Positions 31,021 through 41,190 are shown, numbered from the stretch's first letter. The stretch is 64,000 nucleotides of DNA from Thereva unica (GCA_949987705.1 OX465282.1:69065922-69129921), one strand, 5' to 3'. The notes: generated by a model not told the origin, from the letters alone. Made by a program: numbers and translations.

Positions 31021-31325
31021 CCTTATTTTATTATTACCGTCACTTATACTATTTTATTATTACCGAGCACTTAAACTTTAACAATAAAAAATTGAAATAA
31101 TGAAAATTGCAAGCATCCGCACGAAATTAATTTTGACATTTCAATTTCTCAATTTCTGTTTCAAATATCAACGTTCCATTTCTCCACACACATTTCACCA
31201 CATGATTCTCAACCGCACTGTACAGAAACAGCAAAACTGAACCGGTGGAGTTCTCAGTTGAGAATTACTGTGACGTCATGGAATTGAGATTTTTCTCTAC
31301 TCAAATTACAGAAACGAGCTGCTGG

Positions 31326-31509
31326 TGTGTTCAAACATATGCCTCAGCTCATCCATTTTGTTTTTTAAACTACGAGCATTTAAAACGCAAATATTCAGTC
31401 CCGTGGAGGACGAGCAAAGGATATTAAGTAGCGTTCCCTCGTTGTGCATTCTACCAGGAAAATGATTTATAATTACAAATGCAGAGCACAACCACGATCT
31501 CAGAGGCAA
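31326..31509 (-). pseudogene. LINE B ORF2 N-terminus, cut by the Harbinger insertion
   Basis: The frame contains GTLLNILCSSSTGLNICVLN, then ARSLKNKMDELRHMFEHT, matching residues about 14-50 of the intact ORF2 at 20729. After the CTG target site the sequence becomes Harbinger. The reading resumes at 28269. Confidence 0.85.
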
Positions 31510-31709
31510 CTAACGAGCGGAAAAAGGAAAAGAAATAAAGAAAAGGAAGAAGGACTAAAAAATAAATAACATTACTGTAAAATATAAAATTAAAAAAGAA
31601 ATTAAAAATTAAATTAAATAGTGAAAAGATAAGATTAAAATTATAAATATTAAAATTATAAAAATTAAAATTATAAAAACTAAACTTAACGATATCCATG
31701 AAGAGAACC

Positions 31710-32612
31710 TCAGTCACCAGGATTTGATTCCAAAACATGGTCCAGTGCATCCACAGATGTTACTTTCAGAAATGGTCCATCTTTTATTTTCTGGATGTAG
31801 ACTATACCACGCCGTGAAGAAACACCATAAATCATTTTCTGCACTTTTAATTTAATGGCAGCTCTAAAAATACGTTGAGTGTTTTTAGACAGGCTTTCGG
31901 AAACAAAAATTTTTGAAGGAGATTTAAAGCACGGACTAATTTGCGTTAAATTAACTCCACCACTCCGATAAAATTTCTTCAGAAATTCAGTTTTTTTATT
32001 AGGGCAAGAGAATTTAACAACAAACCGTGATTTAGTTTTGCTTTCAGGCTTATCACTAGTCCTATCCATTCCAACAAAAATCGCACTCGAATATACAGAT
32101 AAATCATGCTCAATCTTCGACGCTAAATTAGACAGCAATTCCTGGGGTTTTGCTGTCGATATTCGAGGGATACCAGACACAATTATGTCGCTAAGCCGCT
32201 GCGTGCGATCAAGTTCATCAGCCATATGGTAAAGATGATAAACGTCCTGTTGTATGGAGTCTACACGCTCATTTAACCTAGAGACGTCTTCATTTAGTGA
32301 TTTAACACTATTTTCTATTTTCGCCGTAAGATTTGCCTCCAGTGCTTCAAGACGCTCCGTCAACATTTTATCAAAGTGGCTGATTAACCGCTTCTCCAGC
32401 TGTTTACATTGATCACAGGTTGAGTCACCACGATTTACAGCAGTCGATGGAGTGGCCTTCGACGACTTCGGCTGAGCTGCACGCCCTCGAGTTAAAGCAG
32501 GAGAATGGTTGCGGGATAAACCGTCATGCTGCTGCTTATCATCCTGAAGCTTATGAGCAATTATGCCCTGTTGGTTTTGTTTTGTGGATTTTTCCATAAT
32601 GTTAATAATCAC
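31710..32612 (-). CDS. LINE B ORF1 protein, complete
   Basis: 300 codons. Residues about 60-70 hold a CDQC pair. About 75-140 is a strongly predicted coiled coil (ERLEALEANLTAKIENSVKS, LNERVDSIQQDVYHL). The C-terminal half has SDIIVSGIPRI, SRFVVKFSCPNKKTEFLKKF and SSRRGIVYIQKIKDGP, an RRM-like followed by C-terminal layout reminiscent of L1-type ORF1 proteins. The expected role is a trimeric RNA-binding chaperone in the retrotransposition particle. The frame is intact although ORF2 is not. The ATG at 32612 has another in-frame Met four codons on. Confidence 0.8.
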   Translation of the reverse strand: MIINIMEKSTKQNQQGIIAHKLQDDKQQHDGLSRNHSPALTRGRAAQPKSSKATPSTAVNRGDSTCDQCKQLEKRLISHFDKMLTERLEALEANLTAKIENSVKSLNEDVSRLNERVDSIQQDVYHLYHMADELDRTQRLSDIIVSGIPRISTAKPQELLSNLASKIEHDLSVYSSAIFVGMDRTSDKPESKTKSRFVVKFSCPNKKTEFLKKFYRSGGVNLTQISPCFKSPSKIFVSESLSKNTQRIFRAAIKLKVQKMIYGVSSRRGIVYIQKIKDGPFLKVTSVDALDHVLESNPGD

Positions 32613-32845
32613 TGGAATATTAATTTCAAGACAAAAATTGCAAGCACAGAGCGCGAGTGATAGGATAAATATGTGGTAATTTAGAAGCTAGGAAACTTGA
32701 TTAAATTGCGGAAACAAAAACTAGCGACGCGGATACACTTATTAGTCAGACATTTGATCACTCAAATTCCGAGAAGAGGCCGAATGTAGGATTTATAAAT
32801 AACAGCACGGGCCGATGGCTGGAGGAGGAACTTGCACCTAGTGGT

Positions 32846-32937
32846 GTTATCGAGCCGGAACGCTCCGGAACGTCGTTCCGGTCTTCCTTTTTGGACAGGA
32901 ACGCGTTCCGGAACTAAAGATGATTTCTGATAACGAG
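32846..32937. repeat. Short hairpin-forming repeat rich in CCGGAACG
   Basis: It opens with gttatc and closes with gataac. In between, ggaacgctccggaacgtcgttccgg and ggaacgcgttcc form nested palindromes. It could be a tiny foldback MITE between the LINE 5' end and the next element. Confidence 0.45.
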
Positions 32938-32947
32938 AATTGGCTGA

Positions 32948-34372
32948 CTAGTGGAGTCAGATGAGCAACACATAAGGAATTGTCTCCAGAGTAAAATTTT
33001 TTTTTTGGAACATGTTAGTTACATCGAATATTATACGAAATGGACATTTTCTACCTCTAGCAACCGCCGCTACGTAAGTTATCGGCCATTATGTCAAAAA
33101 TTTACCATTTTGGTCGTTCTTTCTAAATATAAATGCGTATATCTCGGCATGTGTAGGTCCGAAAAAATTGAAAAAAATAGAGGTTGTTCGTTATGATATT
33201 GGCTACCAGCGGTTACAATATGAAATCCTTATCTACACATATAACCTCAAAAAAATCAAAAACTAAAGAAACTACAGAATTTTGGTTTTTCGGTGATAGC
33301 TTCGAATATTTTTAGTGAAATTTGATGAAATTTTCAAAAGTTATACTTTATAATGGGAACAATAACTGGTTAAAATTTCAAGTCAAAATATCTAATACAA
33401 ATCTCAAAAATTGACTTCAAATTTGAAAATTGATTGACCTATCAGTTTTGTGCATCGCTTCGTATGAGGTTCTTACTTTTTTTAAAATGTAGCTTCTTTT
33501 ATGCACTTTTGATGGTGAAAAAGAAAAAATTTTAAACTTGAAGAAAAGTGAAAAAAATCGAATCGAAAATCGACAATTTTTGCATTTTTTCGTCAATTTT
33601 TTTAGAAAAAAATCACATTTTTTGATAAAAGTCAATTTTTCGATCATTATATGTCAAAAATGAACTAATAATTAAATAGAAATTGAACTTTGCCAAAAAA
33701 GTCAAATTTTCCTAAAAAATTGACGAAAAAATGCAAAAATTGTCGATTTTCGATTCCATTTTTTTCACCTTTCTTCAAGTTTAAAATTTTTTCTTTTTCA
33801 CCATCAAAAGTGCATAAAAGAAGCTACATTTTAAAAAAAGTAAGAACCTCATACGAAGCGATGCACAAAACTGATAGGTCAATCAATTTTCAAATTTGAA
33901 GTCAATTTTTGAGCCTTGTATTAGATATTTTGACTTGAAATTTTAACCAGTTATTGTTCCCATTATAAAGTAAACTTTTGAAAATTTCATCAAATTTCAC
34001 TAAAAATATTCGAAGCTATCACCGAAAAACCAAAATTCTGTAGTTTCTTTAGTTTTTGATTTTTTTGAGGTTATATGTGTAGATAAGGATTTCATATTGT
34101 AACCGCTGGTAGCCAATATCATAACGAACAACCTCCATTTTTTCAATTTTTCGGACCTACACATGCCGAGATATACGCATTTATATTTAGAAAGAACGAC
34201 CAAAATGGTAAAGTTTTGACATAATGGCCGATAACTTACGTAGCGGCGGTTGCTAGAGGTAGAAAATGTCCATTTCGTATAGTATTCGATGTAACTAACA
34301 TGTTCAAAAAAAAAATTACTCTGGAGACAATTCCCTTTTCACTAAAATTTGATGCTCATCTGACTCCACTAG
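32948..34372. mobile_element. Foldback element with ~670-bp inverted arms
   Basis: From ctagtggagtcagatgagc at 32948 to gctcat..ctgactccactag at 34372 the sequence is an almost perfect palindrome around a 60-70 bp centre near 33655. The arms (about 32948-33620 and 33690-34372) differ by only a few substitutions and small indels. No transposase is encoded. The two 69-76-codon frames at 33417-33647 and 33690-33899 are mirror images of the same sequence. It is probably a non-autonomous long-TIR element. Confidence 0.88.
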
Positions 34373-34447
34373 ACGTATTGAAAAAAAAATTAAAAAGAAT
34401 TGCTGATTTTTTAGCTTTTTCAAAAAAAAAAAAGCTTATACAGAGGC

Positions 34448-34499
34448 TCTGTCCGTCTGTCCGTCTGTCCGTCTGTCCGTCTGTCCGTCTGTCCGTCTG
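34448..34499. repeat. (GTCTGTCC)n microsatellite
   Basis: About six copies of ctgtccgt in tandem, directly downstream of the foldback element and a short A-rich tract. Confidence 0.95.
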
Positions 34500-34612
34500 A
34501 AGCCTACTTTCATCTCTGAAAGTACTGCAGATACAGACTTGGGAAATATCTCAAAATGTAGCTCTTGGTCAAAAGACCAAAAACTGAGAAAATGGTCTGG
34601 AAATTTCAACCA

Positions 34613-34892
34613 GAAGTATATTTAACAACAAAAGTATATTTAACAACAAAAAAGAGATTTCTAATAAAGTCCATTATATCGGTAGCCTAGAGGTAAGGCG
34701 CTGGAGTCAGGTTCCAGGCGAACCAAGTTCAATCCCCGACCGCAAAATGGTGAAATAAATTTTTTTTTTTACTCCGGTGTAGCATGTTTTAATTCTATTT
34801 CTCACTAAATTATATTATTTAATAATGATACTCAGGAGAACATAAACATTTATTTAATTAAAAGTGCAAAAAAATCATTTTCTTGAGTTTTT
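34613..34892 (+). repeat. tRNA-like unit, copy A of a direct duplication
   Basis: The ~280-bp block is repeated at 35082-35340 with few differences. It contains a tRNA-like core at 34679-34743. After the core come an A/T stretch, then tgttttaattctatttctcac and an identical 100-bp tail. This could be a tRNA-derived SINE present twice, or a local duplication. Confidence 0.75.
34679..34743 (+). other. tRNA-like structure (degenerate)
   Basis: GCC...GGC forms a D stem, and CTGGA GTCAGGT TCCAG forms a perfect 5-bp anticodon stem with a 7-base loop (CAG in the anticodon position). The following GTTCAATCC resembles a B box. The T stem does not pair and the acceptor stem is weak, so I call it tRNA-derived and not a working tRNA. 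In copy B (35127-35191) the anticodon stem also has a mismatch. Confidence 0.55.
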
Positions 34893-35081
34893 ATGGATCT
34901 TCGGCGGCTTTATAAATCATTAAGAAATTTCGCGGAAATAATATAAAGTATTTATTTGTTTATATGCATATTTTATATGCTGTTCATTTTATTATAGTTT
35001 ATAGTCATGTAGGTGGTGCTGTAGACCAAAACAAAAATTCAATTTTATCGAACTTCGCTGTGGATTTGTCACAATCAACCC

Positions 35082-35340
35082 GAAGTATATTTAAACAACA
35101 AAAAAGGGATTTCTAATAAAGTCCATCGGTAGCCTAGAGGTAAGGCGCTGGAGTCAGGTTCCTGGCGAACCAAGTTCAATCCCCGACCGCAAAATGGTAA
35201 AAAAAAATTTTTTTTTTTACTTCGGTGTAACATGTTTTAATTCTATTTCTCACTAAATTATATTATTTAATAATGATACTCAGGAGAACATAAACATTTA
35301 TTTAATTAAAAGTGCAAAAAAATCATTTTCTTGAGTTTTT
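35082..35340 (+). repeat. tRNA-like unit, copy B of the duplication
   Basis: It repeats copy A from the gaagtatattta segment through tcattttcttgagttttt. Both copies share the 100-bp tail exactly, so the duplication is recent. Confidence 0.75.
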
Positions 35341-35601
35341 AAACATTTGGTAGGTTTAAAACGAAAAGCAGATATCTAATTTTTACCCGGGCATATAAAC
35401 GCTTACTGAAATGAATGAAAATTTATAAATTTAATTGCACGAACGATGTATTTAAGACCGTCCTTATAGTCCATGAATATAAGGAAGTGATTTTTCTCAG
35501 AATTTTCAATATTTTACAAAAATTTTACAAACGATTTGCCCCATATCTAAAAAATTTTGCAGCCCTTTGTTTAAAAGCATTTTTTTAAGTTTTTATTAAC
35601 T
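35341..35601. other. No recognisable feature
   Basis: AT-rich spacer before the TIR element. Confidence 0.4.
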
Positions 35602-36222
35602 AAAGGGGGTAGCGGGTTAAGAAGGGTCTGGCGGCCCCCACAGGGTTTGATAAAATCGACCCCAAAACCTTGAAGAGGACCAAAAAAAAGGTTTTTTGCG
35701 ATTTTTTTCGCCCCCATGGACCCCCACTAAAGCCTCAAAAACGAAAAAAATGTGTTTTTTTATATTTGATTTTTTTTCGAGCGTGTAAATCAATTTACAA
35801 GCGGTTTCAACGCTACTTAACATTTGTTTGGGGTGTGTAGATGTCCCCTGAATTTTTTCAGATTTTACTGTTATGTTTAATCGAGTGAAACATCGCTTTG
35901 AAACCAAAAAAAATCGGTAAAAATCGCGTTTTTCAAAAACAAGCCCATGGGATTTGAGTGTAGACTTGATCAAATATAACGGCCCCAATACGGTTGAAAG
36001 ATACACTCTTCCCCTACAAAATGGCGTCAATTACAGCCCATTTGGTTGCGTGTAGCCGCCGACATTTGAACTTGAGTAAAACGCGAATTTAGAAAGTATA
36101 AAATTTTGAACTCTAAAAAGTTTATCTAAACAAAAAATCACAAAAAATAATGTATATTAGGGGTTTTCGAGGTCGCTGAACCAGAATTTGATGTCAAAAT
36201 TATGGTAAAATCTATTGCTAAT
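35602..36222 (+). repeat. Left terminal inverted repeat
   Basis: It pairs with 38564-39184. Its inner end overlaps the last codons of the transposase gene, so the final coding bases lie at or just inside the repeat boundary. Confidence 0.9.
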
Positions 36223-38518
36223 CTTCGTCACTGTCTTCGTTTATAACTGGTTCGACTCTTTCAACGTGAAACAGATTTGTCAGAATTTCAGCTGGACGGA
36301 TAATTTTCGACAAATATCGCGCATGACTTAAAAAGTAAATGATTGCTGCAACGTGTGCACAACATCCAACAGTTCTAAGTCCATTCGCACAATCGCATAC
36401 ATACTCTTTTATACCGCCACGTCCGATTGCATTAGGAGTGTAATGAACGTAACATTTGTACACTTTCCTGTTTATATGCCTTGACTTGACTTCACACCTC
36501 AAAATGGTTTCATCTTCTAATAAGTATTGCATGTTGAGAAGTCCGTCTTCGGTATATATCTCCGCCAAGTAAGAAACAGTTTGCGATAATTGATAAGAAC
36601 CTGTGAAAAGGATCTTCAAATCTTTTTCTGTCATTTCTGGAAAGTTTGTTACATCGTTTGATGTTAATGGTTTGAAGATCCTTTTCTTACTATTCCAGTT
36701 CTCTTCTTGAACTACTTCAGCTAAAGAATTATCAACATCTTTTTTCAACAACATTTGCTCGGCTATTTCATCTTGTAAATCGGTATCATAATTCAGTCTT
36801 TTTCCGAACTCATTAACCAAAAAATTGGCTACTTTGCAATAAAGCATCGCAGATGTCAACATCTTGTTGTCAAATTGATTAGGCAATAATCTGAATTTAG
36901 TACCAATAATACCATGAACAGCCTCTACCACCCACCTCAATTTCGTGACAAATCGACTTTCGTTTGCTTCTATTGTTGGGAGTTGTTTTCTTTTCCCTTT
37001 CAACGCTGGCATCAACACAACAAACCCTTCAGATTCTAACCACTCTTTGACATCCCTAAACCCTCTATCTAGTATAAAAACATCACCTCTTTCGAGAATT
37101 GATCTCAACCCGTTTGAATCTTCGAGTACTTCTTTCATGATCTTCGCATCATTCATAGTTCCCTCGTACGGCCCGTAAACATCAATCACATATCCATCTG
37201 TAGTACACACTGTGAACGGCTTACAGAGTGGACCTTTTTTTTGTCCAGAATAGGATTTTTTTTGATAACAATTATTACTACTTTTTTGGTGTCGAAGATA
37301 TGTTCCGTCAGCAATCAGAATCAAACGATTCTCAAATCCGTGTAATTTTTTCACATATGGTGACGTGTGATTAGCTATCAAATCTTCGCGAGAACAAGCT
37401 TGTGCCCCGAAACGAAGTGGCAAAACGTCTTTCTGAAACGCTTTCAAAACTGATTCGCAATAATCTGATACATTTTGGTCGTATTTAATATCGAAAATTG
37501 ACGCAGTTATACAGTTGGAAGATCCGGTTCTCAATTTAAAAAGAAAAACGAAAAGAGCTTGATTAACGCTGCGATTTTCAGAACTCCGCTTGGAGACTAA
37601 CAAGTTTTTCAAAAAGTTGATTTGTCCAACTGTGAAACCAGTGAGCGATTTTATGCGTTCGTCGGATAAATTGTTATCATCTACTCTGTCTAATATACTG
37701 TTATTACAATTTTCAGAGAGACTGTTTAAAAATGATGTCAATTCGTCGGAGTCAATATTACACGTACTTGAAACAATATGCAATCTCGGAATTTCATCTG
37801 CATAGAATCGATCACTGATAAGATGTTCTGGACAACAACGATTGCTTTTCGGAATGAAAATTCTTGAACTTATAAATACCTGTAATCGAGCCTTGAACGG
37901 AACGACGACATAGTTTTTATCCCGATCAAGACAAACGCAACAATATTTGTGAGTCGCGACAACTCTTTTGAAAGGCATCTCGATTGTTTCCCGTTGAGTC
38001 GGTTCTCTTACACGGACAACGTAAGATGGGTCACCAAAAGATTGCGATGACTGCGATTCCGAAGATTCCGAGGGTTGTGGCGAGGGTTGTTGAGAAGACT
38101 GTAGAGGTTGTGTAGCCTGAGACAAATCGTCCGATGCTGATAAGTTGGACAGCTGTGATATTTGTCTCTCCACGGGATCACCATCTTGCGGAAGAGTTTC
38201 GTGAAAATCGTGGGTCGTCGATGGTAGACATGGATCCACGGGCATCAGAACCTGGGCATCGGCATCTGATGGCGGGGATACATGATGATCGTGGCTCGTC
38301 GATGGAAGATTTGGATCCTCACTGACTGAACGAGTTGAACGACCACATTTTGCGCAAAAAAAGTCTCCTATGGTCACATCCTTTTTCAGCAGAACAGAAA
38401 ATAAATTGGCACGTTCTTCGGAAGCAATAACTTGTTTTTTTCCGGTGTCGTATCGCAAAAGTTTGTTGCATTTTACGCATCGTTCATCTCTTGGAAGTTT
38501 TGTTTTTTTCGGTGGCAT
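36218..38518 (-). CDS. DDE transposase with N-terminal zinc motifs and C-terminal SWIM finger
   Basis: 766 codons with no intron. The N-terminus has CVKC (residues 14-17) and CAKC (55-58) pairs, probably one zinc site. A Ser/Gln/Pro-rich linker follows, then a second Cys-rich unit (CCVCLD about 193, CCPEHL about 228). The catalytic core matches DDE_Tnp_4: ADGTYLRH (Asp about 403), VYGPYEGTMNDAKI, FILDRGFRDVKEWL (Asp about 483) and RWVVEAVHGIIGTKFRLL (Glu about 531). The C-terminus contains a SWIM zinc finger, EYVCDCANGLRTVGCCAHV (about 705-722), of the CxC...CxH type. SWIM fingers are common in MULE transposases. A SWIM on an IS5-like core is less familiar to me. No stop or frameshift is seen, so it may be active. 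Confidence 0.88.
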   Translation of the reverse strand: MPPKKTKLPRDERCVKCNKLLRYDTGKKQVIASEERANLFSVLLKKDVTIGDFFCAKCGRSTRSVSEDPNLPSTSHDHHVSPPSDADAQVLMPVDPCLPSTTHDFHETLPQDGDPVERQISQLSNLSASDDLSQATQPLQSSQQPSPQPSESSESQSSQSFGDPSYVVRVREPTQRETIEMPFKRVVATHKYCCVCLDRDKNYVVVPFKARLQVFISSRIFIPKSNRCCPEHLISDRFYADEIPRLHIVSSTCNIDSDELTSFLNSLSENCNNSILDRVDDNNLSDERIKSLTGFTVGQINFLKNLLVSKRSSENRSVNQALFVFLFKLRTGSSNCITASIFDIKYDQNVSDYCESVLKAFQKDVLPLRFGAQACSREDLIANHTSPYVKKLHGFENRLILIADGTYLRHQKSSNNCYQKKSYSGQKKGPLCKPFTVCTTDGYVIDVYGPYEGTMNDAKIMKEVLEDSNGLRSILERGDVFILDRGFRDVKEWLESEGFVVLMPALKGKRKQLPTIEANESRFVTKLRWVVEAVHGIIGTKFRLLPNQFDNKMLTSAMLYCKVANFLVNEFGKRLNYDTDLQDEIAEQMLLKKDVDNSLAEVVQEENWNSKKRIFKPLTSNDVTNFPEMTEKDLKILFTGSYQLSQTVSYLAEIYTEDGLLNMQYLLEDETILRCEVKSRHINRKVYKCYVHYTPNAIGRGGIKEYVCDCANGLRTVGCCAHVAAIIYFLSHARYLSKIIRPAEILTNLFHVERVEPVINEDSDED

Positions 38519-38563
38519 CTCCGTTTTAGCTTAAAACAAGATATGACGTGCAAATATACGAAG

Positions 38564-39184
38564 ATTAGCAATAGATTTTACCATAATTTTGACATCAAAT
38601 TCTGGTTCAGCGACCTCGAAAACCCCTAATATACATTATTTTTTGTGATTTTTTGTTTAGATAAACTTTTTAGAGTTCAAAATTTTATACTTTCTAAATT
38701 CGCGTTTTACTCAAGTTCAAATGTCGGTGGCTACACGCAACCAAATGGGCTGTAATTGACGCCATTTTGTAGGGGAAGAGTGTATCTTTCAACCGTATTG
38801 GGGCCGTTATATTTGATCAAGTCTACACTCAAATCCCATGGGCTTGTTTTTGAAAAACGCGATTTTTACCGATTTTTTTTGGTTTCAAAGCGATGTTTCA
38901 CTCGATTAAACATAACAGTAAAATCTGAAAAAATTCAGGGGACATCTACACACCCCAAACAAATGTTAAGTAGCGTTAAAACCGTTTGTAAATTGATTTA
39001 CACGCTCGAAAAAAAATCAAATATAAAAAAACACATTTTTTTCGTTTTTGAGGCTTTTGTGGGGGTCCATGGGGGCGAAAAAAATCGCAAAAAAACTTTT
39101 TTTTGGTCCTCTTCAAGGTTTTGGGGTCGATTTTATCAAACCCTGTGGGGGCCGCCAGACCCTTCTTAACCCGCTACCCCCTTT
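38564..39184 (-). repeat. Right terminal inverted repeat
   Basis: Inverse of 35602-36222 with few differences. It includes the tata- and aaaa-rich upstream region of the transposase gene, so the promoter probably lies at its inner edge. Confidence 0.9.
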
Positions 39185-39687
39185 GTATGTATCTCTTCAG
39201 AATAACAAAACAAAAGTGGGATGTTGTGCCTAGAGACTAGCCACTAATTACGCTTTTTCTTGGTATTCTTTCTATTGAAAACACTTCAGTCTGGATGACA
39301 ATATATTAAGTGAAGACTGTGAAGAATTGCGAAAATATTCAAACAAATAACTCGAAAAACTAACGCATCCTTCATGGAGATGCTGCTGAAAATTGCCCGC
39401 CAAGAATTTGAGAGAATTGATATATTTTAATTGCACCCCATCTATGACAAAGAATAGTGAACACCATCTATGGCAATATTACATTACTCTTCGTTTTACC
39501 TATGATTATCAATTTCCATAAAATATACAAAATGCATTTCATAAATAATAGAAAATCTGTTGTCATAAATCAGTTGTTTACTTCCTTCTAAAGTTTATAC
39601 ATATCTTGCATTGGAATGTACCTTTTTATGAAAGCATGAATAAATAGGTTTATTGCCACATTACTACAAGTTAGTGTTTGGAGTAAT

Positions 39688-39735
39688 GGGAAGGCCCTGG
39701 GTCGGGGTGCGAAAAGACCAGGGTTCGATTCTTGA
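39688..39735 (+). other. tRNA-like B-box segment in both arms of the foldback
   Basis: The left arm has ccagggttcgattcttg. The right arm (about 40183-40215, minus strand) has ccagggttctcgat. GGTTCGATTC matches a Pol III B box, so the arms may derive from a tRNA-related SINE. The fold is not a convincing tRNA. Confidence 0.35.
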
Positions 39736-40889
39736 TGAATTTTTTAAGTACTTTTTTTTAGCTTTTTTAGTTATGATGATTTATTTTAGTATAATAAACG
39801 AAGCCTGCGTTGATGATAAAATCTCAAAGCGGCGACTAATTAAAACCTTTGGGACATATTCAATTGTGAGCTATAACTCAATCTATAATAAGCTAAATAA
39901 GTCAAATCCGTTTTTAGCTAAAACTTTTATTTCACGTTGCATTGATTTAATTTTGTCATAATGCTGTATCCTAGTTTGGCCATGGAGATTCATAAGTATT
40001 ACACTGACCAACGCTATATATAATTAATCTTGCAAAGTTTTTGTTAAAGGCTTATGTAGGTTATAAGTTGTGAGACTTTGCGTAATCTAAAACTTAACAA
40101 AGTATTTAACAAACACTACCAAAATCATCATAACTTAAAAAAAAAATAGTACGCGGCCATCACCAGTATCGAGAACCCTGGGTCCTGTCGCACCCCGATC
40201 TAGCACCAACCCATTACTCCAAACACTAACTCGTAGGAATGTGGCAATAAACCTATTTATTCATGCTTTCATAAAAAGGTACATTCCAATGCAAGATATG
40301 TATAAACTTTAGAAGGAAGTAAACAACTGATTTATGACAACAGATTTTCTATTATTTATGAAATGTATTTTGTATATTTTATGGAAATTGATAATCATAG
40401 GTAAAACGAAGAGTAATGTAATATTGCCATAGATGGTGTTTACTATTCTTTGTCATAGATGGGGTGCAATTAAAATATATCAATTCTTTCATATTTTTGG
40501 CGGGTAATTATTGGTGTTGGTCTCATTGCGAAGTGGGGGTACTTGTGTGCGTGCACGTGCATATATGCTATGGATAAACAGGTGACTGTGTTTTTCAGTA
40601 GATGTTCTACATTTAAAGAAAAGTGAAGTGCGTGCATGATAATATTTTCTTTAAAAATAAAAAATAAAGTTAAATTGAAGTGTAAATTAATACAAAAGGC
40701 GCGGTAAGCTGAATTTTTAACGATAATGTATGTTTAAGTAAAATAATACACCTAATTCTGCTGTGCAAAGTGATTTTAGATTTGCCTCCAATCCATAGAG
40801 AAATGTTTAGATTCGTTTTACATAATTATATAGTGTTTACATGTGTGATGTGTTTTTTTTTTTTTTCAATTTGACACTTTCGATTTATT

Positions 40890-41190
40890 GGCCTCGATTC
40901 CCAGATCCAGTGGGTCGGAAGTGAGTGCGGATTTGAGACTTTGCGATTCTCAAATCTGCAACCGCGAATCTCTCTTTGACATTTTCCGTGCTTTAAAAGT
41001 GTGATCCGCAACAAATTTTCTGTGGATTTGAAACCACAAATGCGCCTAAGATAATCCGACATCAGGTATTTCATTAGCGTGTGAGTCTTCACTCCGAATT
41101 TTTGATTGAATTGAATCCGCGACTGCGAATTTGAGAATCGCAAAGTGTCAAATCCGCACTCACTTCCGCGCCGTCGGATCTGGGAATCTC
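40890..41190. mobile_element. Palindromic MITE, copy 2 (diverged)
   Basis: It starts GGCCTCGATTCCCAGATCC and shares the gtgcggatttg..actttgcgattctcaaat arms with the copy at 9067-9371. The right end has decayed (ctgggaatctcaatt in place of the full inverse). Divergence between the arms and between the copies shows it is older than copy 1. Confidence 0.8.

Larger units (their letters stand above)
28270..31322. mobile_element. PIF/Harbinger DNA transposon, apparently complete
   Basis: CAGCTCGTTTCTGTAA opens the element at 28270 and its inverse closes it at 31322. CTG flanks both ends (28267-28269 and 31323-31325), the CWG-type 3-bp duplication expected of PIF/Harbinger. It is inserted in LINE B ORF2. 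It carries two genes on opposite strands, a Myb/SANT-like protein and a DDE transposase, both open after removal of canonical introns. This is the standard two-gene Harbinger arrangement and may be an active or recently active copy. Confidence 0.93.
26948..32840 (-). mobile_element. LINE 'B', minus-strand copy split by a Harbinger element
   Basis: ORF1 (31710-32612), ORF2 start (31326-31509) and ORF2 endonuclease-to-early-RT (26948-28269) follow in order on the minus strand, interrupted only by the Harbinger transposon at 28270-31322. The 5' UTR extends to roughly 32840. The RT catalytic half is absent here, and its collinear remainder is probably 6234-7735. ORF2 has a small deletion and frame change near 28045. 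Confidence 0.85.
35602..39184. mobile_element. DNA transposon with ~620-bp TIRs and a SWIM-type transposase
   Basis: AAAGGGGGTAGCGGGTTAAG opens the element at 35602 and its inverse ends at 39184. The arms (35602-36222 and 38564-39184) are near-identical over ~620 bp, so the element moved recently. The only substantial gene is a 766-codon DDE protein on the minus strand (36218-38518) that nearly fills the space between the TIRs. The two arms each contain the same 137-codon outward-reading frame, which I treat as chance. I could not establish the target duplication. The superfamily is IS5/DDE_Tnp_4-like (Harbinger/ISL2EU relatives) by its catalytic motifs, but no standard name fits with certainty. 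Confidence 0.88.

Noticed and set aside
33417..33899. Two 69-76-codon proteins with the same sequence on opposite strands
   Set aside because: They are mirror images in the two arms of the foldback element. Lysine/phenylalanine-rich AT sequence with no motif.
34448..34499. Regular spacing like a CRISPR array
   Set aside because: It is a simple eight-base microsatellite without spacers, in a eukaryotic genome.
34679..34743. Functional tRNA-Leu gene (anticodon CAG)
   Set aside because: The T stem does not pair and the acceptor stem is weak. The unit is duplicated with its flanks like a SINE.
39653..39961. 102-codon plus frame in the foldback
   Set aside because: It crosses the tRNA-like segment and the end of the arm, and is not preserved in the inverted arm.
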